64,000 bases of DNA. It comes from Anderseniella sp963759095 (GTDB lineage Bacteria > Pseudomonadota > Alphaproteobacteria > Rhizobiales > Aestuariivirgaceae). Positions 60,659-64,000 of the stretch are shown piece by piece. The translations under genes were made by a program, and so were the position numbers. Below the pieces are notes generated by a model. The model worked only from the letters and a program-made list of their open reading frames with translations, was not told the DNA's origin and did no database searches. Where the stretch lies: positions 81,234-145,233 of the forward strand of contig CAVWYF010000022.1 in NCBI GenBank assembly GCA_963759095.1, given 5' to 3'. The number at the start of each line of letters is the position of its first letter. Within the stretch, counting starts at the first letter, position 1.

Positions 60659-61399
60659 CTAGGTATGAAGCGATTGCAGTGCAAGTCGGGCACACAACAA
60701 ATCGGTTGACAGACTGCTGTCCGAGCCGGCCGTTTGCATGCAGGCAACGCTGAAGCAGTACTTGAAGCCTTGTGTATCTATGGTTCGCATATCTATGTCT
60801 ATCTGATCAGCGGTATCCAACAGACCTTCTGGGCATCGGACACATCCAGTTGGCACATCGATTTCGATTTCCCATAAATCCACCCCACATCCGATGCCCA
60901 CCGCATTGGTCATGGCTTCCTTCGCGGTCCACAATTGCAGGAATGCATGCCACCTGTCAGCGTCGCATTGCCGGTCCAGCCATGCCTGCTCGCGTTGGGT
61001 TAAATGGTCAAGAACAAGGCTGGTGTCGCCGTTTCCCGTTTCCAATTCCAGATCTAGACCAACCTGGGTTGTTGCGCTGGTCGCGACAGCAACCAGTCCG
61101 TCCGCGTGGCTGATGCTGAAGTGGACCTGCGGCAGGCCAGGTTTTACCGACGACTTACCGTATGTGGTTCTCGCAAACTGCCACGCGGCAGGTTGAACAG
61201 CGTTTCCGGTTGCGGCGGAAAGGGAGTGCCGCAACAAGGTTCGACCGGCAATGAAGTGTTGGTGGCGTACCTTGTTCGATATGCAACTGGCCCGTGCATG
61301 TTCCGCCTCGTCAAGGGCATCCGCCCCCAACCAGCGTATGACGTCACCCGGACGAGCGTACGTAACATTCAGGCCAATATCAGCCTTTGTGATGGCCAT
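60659..61399 (-). CDS. 4'-phosphopantetheinyl transferase, Sfp-type
   Basis: A 246-residue enzyme that would attach the CoA phosphopantetheine arm to carrier proteins. Mg and substrate motifs are visible: HFSISHADG (94-101), GLDLE with D116 and E118, and WTAKEA (157-162). The Sfp/EntD-like two-lobe layout and length (about 240) are kept. No NRPS or PKS gene is in the window. The upstream neighbour on the same strand (155-base gap) is an EctB-type diaminobutyrate transaminase, so a siderophore or lipopeptide use is possible. Confidence 0.88.
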   Translation of the reverse strand: MAITKADIGLNVTYARPGDVIRWLGADALDEAEHARASCISNKVRHQHFIAGRTLLRHSLSAATGNAVQPAAWQFARTTYGKSSVKPGLPQVHFSISHADGLVAVATSATTQVGLDLELETGNGDTSLVLDHLTQREQAWLDRQCDADRWHAFLQLWTAKEAMTNAVGIGCGVDLWEIEIDVPTGCVRCPEGLLDTADQIDIDMRTIDTQGFKYCFSVACMQTAGSDSSLSTDLLCARLALQSLHT

Positions 61400-61554
61400 T
61401 GAACAGCTTGCTCGTTTTCACTGGGACCAGGATCTTGCCGGCAAGTTGACTGTCGTAAGCGGTTGCTGGCGGGTCGTTCGATGTGGGGTTCCACGGTTTT
61501 TGCGAGCCTGTTTAACCCGCCGCCGGGTCCGCGTTGGTAAGTCTTGAACGCTCA

Positions 61555-62946
61555 TCAGGTATTCTCAAGCTGTACGGTTTGGTCTGAAGTCTTGTTTTTT
61601 GCAGCAACCCGAGAGGTATTCTCGGCCTTTGCGGGACGGCGTTCCTTCCTGCACGGGGTGGGATTAAGGACTGCCCGGAATGCGTCCTCCAGAATGTCCA
61701 GCCCTTCATTGAGCTCGGCAGTCTCGATCGTCAACGGCATCAGGAACTTGATGACTTCGTCATGGGAGCCTGCGCGTTCAAAGATGGCTCCGTTCTGGAA
61801 AGCCTGTGCCGTAATGGCGGCAGCCTTTTTCGGATGCTTGCAGCAAATGCCACGCATCATCCCGCGGCCGCGAAGTTCGACCACCTCATGAGGATAGAGT
61901 TTCATGATCTTCTTCAGTCGCTTGTCCAGGACAGAGCTCTTTTCGGCAATGGCGTCCGCGAACTCATCTGTGCGCCAGTAATGATCAAGCGCTGCAGCTG
62001 CGGTAACAAAGGCATGGTTGTTGCCCCGGAAGGTGCCGTTGTGCTCGGCAGGCTTCCACTGGTCATGCTCAGGCTTGAGCAGAACAACGGCCATCGGCAG
62101 GCCAAACCCGGAAATCGACTTCGACAGTGTGACGATGTCAGGCACGATACCTGCTTCCGTGAAACTGAAGAAGCTGCCGGTGCGGCCACATCCTGCCTGA
62201 ATGTCGTCGACGATGAGCAGGATCTTGTTGCGTTTGCAGATTGCTTCCACCCGGCGCAGCCAGTCGAACCGGGCTGTGTTGATCCCGCCTTCGCCCTGAA
62301 CCGTCTCGACGATCACCGCAGCCGGATGGTCCAGGCCGCTGGCCGAATCGCCGAGCATGGCTTCCATATAGTCGAGTGTGTCGGTCTCAGGACCCATGTA
62401 TTTGTCGTAGGGCATGGAGACAGCGCCTTGCAGCGGCAATCCGGCTGCAGCGCGGAAGTGGCTGTTGCCGGTCAACGCAAGCGAGCCCATGCTGACACCA
62501 TGAAACCCGTTGGTGAACGAAATCACCGTGGATCTGCCGGTGACCTTGCGGGCAATCTTGATCGCGGCTTCTACTGCATTTGTACCGGTTGGTCCGGTGA
62601 ACTGAACCTTGTAGTCAAGTCCAAGCGGTTCCAGAATTGCATCATTGAACGACTGCAGGAACTTTTCCTTGGCGCAGGTGTGCAGGTCCAGGGAATGGGT
62701 AATGCCATCGCTGGATATGTAGTCCAGCAGTGCCTGCTTCAGCACTGGATTGTTATGGCCGTAGTTGAGAGACCCGGCACCGGCCAGAAAATCAAGGTAC
62801 CTGCGGCCATCCTTGTCCCAGATAACCGCGCCCTTGGCCTGGTTGCACAATAGCGGGAAGGCCCGGGCATAGGACTGAACCGATGACTCCTTGAGAGCAA
62901 AGATATCTGCTTGTGGCTCAGGGGTGGTTGTATGGTCTTTGTGCAT
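61555..62946 (-). CDS. ectB: Diaminobutyrate-2-oxoglutarate transaminase, EctB type
   Basis: A 463-residue class III aminotransferase that makes L-2,4-diaminobutyrate from aspartate semialdehyde and glutamate. The match to EctB is strong: YLDFLAGAGSLNYGHNNP, VQFTGPTGTNAVEAA, ETVQGEGGIN, IVDDIQAGCGRTG, PLP Lys K276 in VTLSKSISGFGLP, and the NGTFRGNN segment. It starts at ATG 62946 after AAGGAG. A charged tail of about 35 residues (KERRPAKAENTSRVAAKNKT) exceeds the usual 420-430. No ectA or ectC is beside it, so the product may feed a siderophore or another use rather than ectoine. Confidence 0.85.
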   Translation of the reverse strand: MHKDHTTTPEPQADIFALKESSVQSYARAFPLLCNQAKGAVIWDKDGRRYLDFLAGAGSLNYGHNNPVLKQALLDYISSDGITHSLDLHTCAKEKFLQSFNDAILEPLGLDYKVQFTGPTGTNAVEAAIKIARKVTGRSTVISFTNGFHGVSMGSLALTGNSHFRAAAGLPLQGAVSMPYDKYMGPETDTLDYMEAMLGDSASGLDHPAAVIVETVQGEGGINTARFDWLRRVEAICKRNKILLIVDDIQAGCGRTGSFFSFTEAGIVPDIVTLSKSISGFGLPMAVVLLKPEHDQWKPAEHNGTFRGNNHAFVTAAAALDHYWRTDEFADAIAEKSSVLDKRLKKIMKLYPHEVVELRGRGMMRGICCKHPKKAAAITAQAFQNGAIFERAGSHDEVIKFLMPLTIETAELNEGLDILEDAFRAVLNPTPCRKERRPAKAENTSRVAAKNKTSDQTVQLENT

Positions 62947-63270
62947 AGCAGGTCTCCTTGGTGAAATGTCGCGTTGGACCAGATGGCACTGCCGGTTTGC
63001 GACAGAAGCGCGTGAGCGGCCAGTTCGCTTTGAGCAGGGATCGGACTTTGATGCGATCGGTGTATTGCGGGTATGGATGATCTCGGTGTCGGCAGGAAAC
63101 TGTGAATGCACAAACCGGTAGGCATCGAGTTTTGTGCGAAACAGTCCGCCCTTGGTGTTGCTGTCATCACGAACCGACCAGACAGATGGTCGAACTTCAC
63201 ACACATAAACTTGTGCCTGTTTGACAGGCTTCTTGTAGATCCCTGCTTGTGCAGGTTCGTCGTCAGTCAT
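62947..63270 (-). other. In-frame open extension upstream of ectB, DUF2188-like
   Basis: The ectB frame stays open for 108 codons upstream, from an ATG at 63270. The first 70 residues look protein-like: QAQVYVCEVRPSVWSVRDDS, then GGLFRTKLDAYRFVHSQFPA and DTEIIHTRN. This recalls the small DUF2188-type fold. The following 38 residues are Arg/Ser-rich. Either a fusion protein of 571 residues is made, or a small ancient gene lost its stop and ectB starts internally at 62946, where the ribosome binding site is much better. I favour the internal start. Confidence 0.45.
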
Positions 63271-63559
63271 TGCCGCAGCCCCGTTTCATTTTGATACAAG
63301 CTGTTAAGTTTCATCCAGTGCGTTATGGACAAAGCAACAATTATGCCAGCAAAGTTGAATGGGGATCTTGTTAACCTGCTGTGTCAAAGTTGAAATTTAC
63401 ACAACCTGCTGTTCAGTCAATTTTTGCGCGGTTCGTCCGGATACTGCCCTTTGCCGTTTTGTGGCGCGGGTTGATCTCAGACCATCTGTTTCTGGGCATT
63501 TTTCAAGGAAAAAGCCTACAAACTGCGCCTGCAGCGGTTTTACAATGCAGTTGTGCGGT

Positions 63560-63850
63560 TCACTTTGGATGCCACCACTTGCCCGCCAGCACAACACCCT
63601 GAACGTTAACATTTTTGTCACCGGCAAGCATCTCGCCCACCACATCAACATAGTTAAACTGACCTTCATCCACGCTGAGGATGGCGGCACCACCGACCGC
63701 GCCCGGTTTCAGGGTGCCCAGGTCAGGCGGGGACAGGGCCAATGCGGCATTTTTAGTGGACATGCGGATGACCTGGGCAAAGAACATCCCAAGGTTAAGG
63801 AATTTGGATAAAGTGGTTACCTGATCGAAGGCCGGGCCGTTTAGCTGAAA
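63560..63850 (-). pseudogene. 3' fragment of an amidohydrolase gene
   Basis: The minus-strand frame reads NGPAFDQVTTLSKFLNLGMF, then VIRMSTKNAALALSPPDLGT and VVLAGKWWHPK, and stops. This is the characteristic C-terminal end of an amidohydrolase/deacetylase-type enzyme (metal-dependent hydrolase, normally about 380-420 residues). Upstream the frame meets a stop at about 63870, just where the AGCCCTTTGCAGACAT repeat begins, so the rest of the gene has been lost. Confidence 0.7.
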
Positions 63851-63890
63851 GGCAGGGAAGCCCTACCAAATGCGTCTGATGACCGCTCTG

Positions 63891-63947
63891 AGCCCTTTGC
63901 AGACATGCATTCGGCAATCCCAAACGGCAGCTAAGTGCCGACAGCAG
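63891..63947. repeat. Copy of the AGCCCTTTGCAGACAT repeat
   Basis: AGCCCTTTGCAGACATGCAT, then TCGGCAATCCCAAACGGCAG, ending CTAAGTGCCGACAGCAG. This is the best-preserved copy of the motif that also borders both IS1182 copies. Here no IS is present, and it lies at the truncation point of the amidohydrolase fragment. Confidence 0.7.
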
Positions 63948-64000
63948 TTCAATCAATATTAATCATGATCCCAAGTTGATCCAAGACAAGAACCGCGGGT

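Noticed and set aside
61555..62946. Ectoine biosynthesis operon
   Set aside because: Only the ectB-type gene is present. No ectA, ectC or ectD lies beside it, so an operon cannot be claimed.
1..64000. tRNA or rRNA genes
   Set aside because: No cloverleaf with a GTTCGANTC-type T arm and acceptor stem, and no rRNA core sequence, was found by eye on either strand.

Overview
The window looks like part of the chromosome of a marine alphaproteobacterium, most likely a member of the Hyphomicrobiales (Rhizobiales) or a close relative. The reasons are moderately high GC, DMSP lyases of two families, alphaproteobacterial small families (DUF1127, DUF1488, DUF1194), a short gltX beside nadE, Omp25/31-type porins, IS1182 and IS30 elements, and extragenic palindromes of a rhizobial style. 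No tRNA, rRNA, CRISPR array or prophage module was seen.

Region 1 (1-10.9 kb) holds a likely sulfur/nitrogen osmolyte locus. A cupin DMSP lyase of the DddQ type stands alone on the plus strand. A tight minus-strand operon then encodes two tandem FAD-GcvT demethylating dehydrogenases, an enolase-superfamily enzyme and an M24-fold DMSP lyase (DddP) with all metal ligands and the catalytic Asp in place. A small secreted protein lies between copies of a MITE-like repeat. Region 2 (10.9-19.5 kb) has a dipeptide-type ABC transporter without a binding protein. Its fused double ATPase carries a histone-like Lys/Ala tail and a helix-hairpin-helix end. A PhnD-like protein, a GST, an EamA exporter and small conserved genes follow.

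Region 3 (19.8-30 kb) has a translationally coupled DUF1611 / PLP racemase / M81 metallopeptidase operon with a nearby LysR regulator, then the gltX-nadE pair and a histidine kinase whose ATPase domain looks degenerate. Region 4 (30-40.3 kb) is an oxalate catabolism unit: GntR/FCD regulator, oxalyl-CoA decarboxylase, formyl-CoA transferase, a formyl-THF-type formyltransferase and a universal stress protein, then a TctCBA tripartite transporter. The palindrome TGGTATACCA lies before both the regulator and tctC, so uptake and breakdown are probably controlled together.

Region 5 (40.4-51.5 kb) has a PanE-like reductase behind two IclR-style operators, a zinc metallopeptidase, a threonine dehydratase, queF, and a pcaH-pcaG-BKACE-aminotransferase operon with a divergent MFS transporter. 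Two kinds of palindromic repeat are scattered here, and one supplies the stop codon of the aminotransferase.

Region 6 (51.5-64 kb) is accessory and decaying: a small gene with one in-frame stop, an intact IS1182, an IS30 abutting a deleted second IS1182, a duplicated outer-membrane barrel gene, an unrecognised 210-residue protein, a cytochrome c, a DUF1127 microprotein followed by CCUCC-bearing stem-loops, a phosphopantetheinyl transferase, an EctB-type transaminase with an unusual upstream extension, and the tail of a broken amidohydrolase gene.
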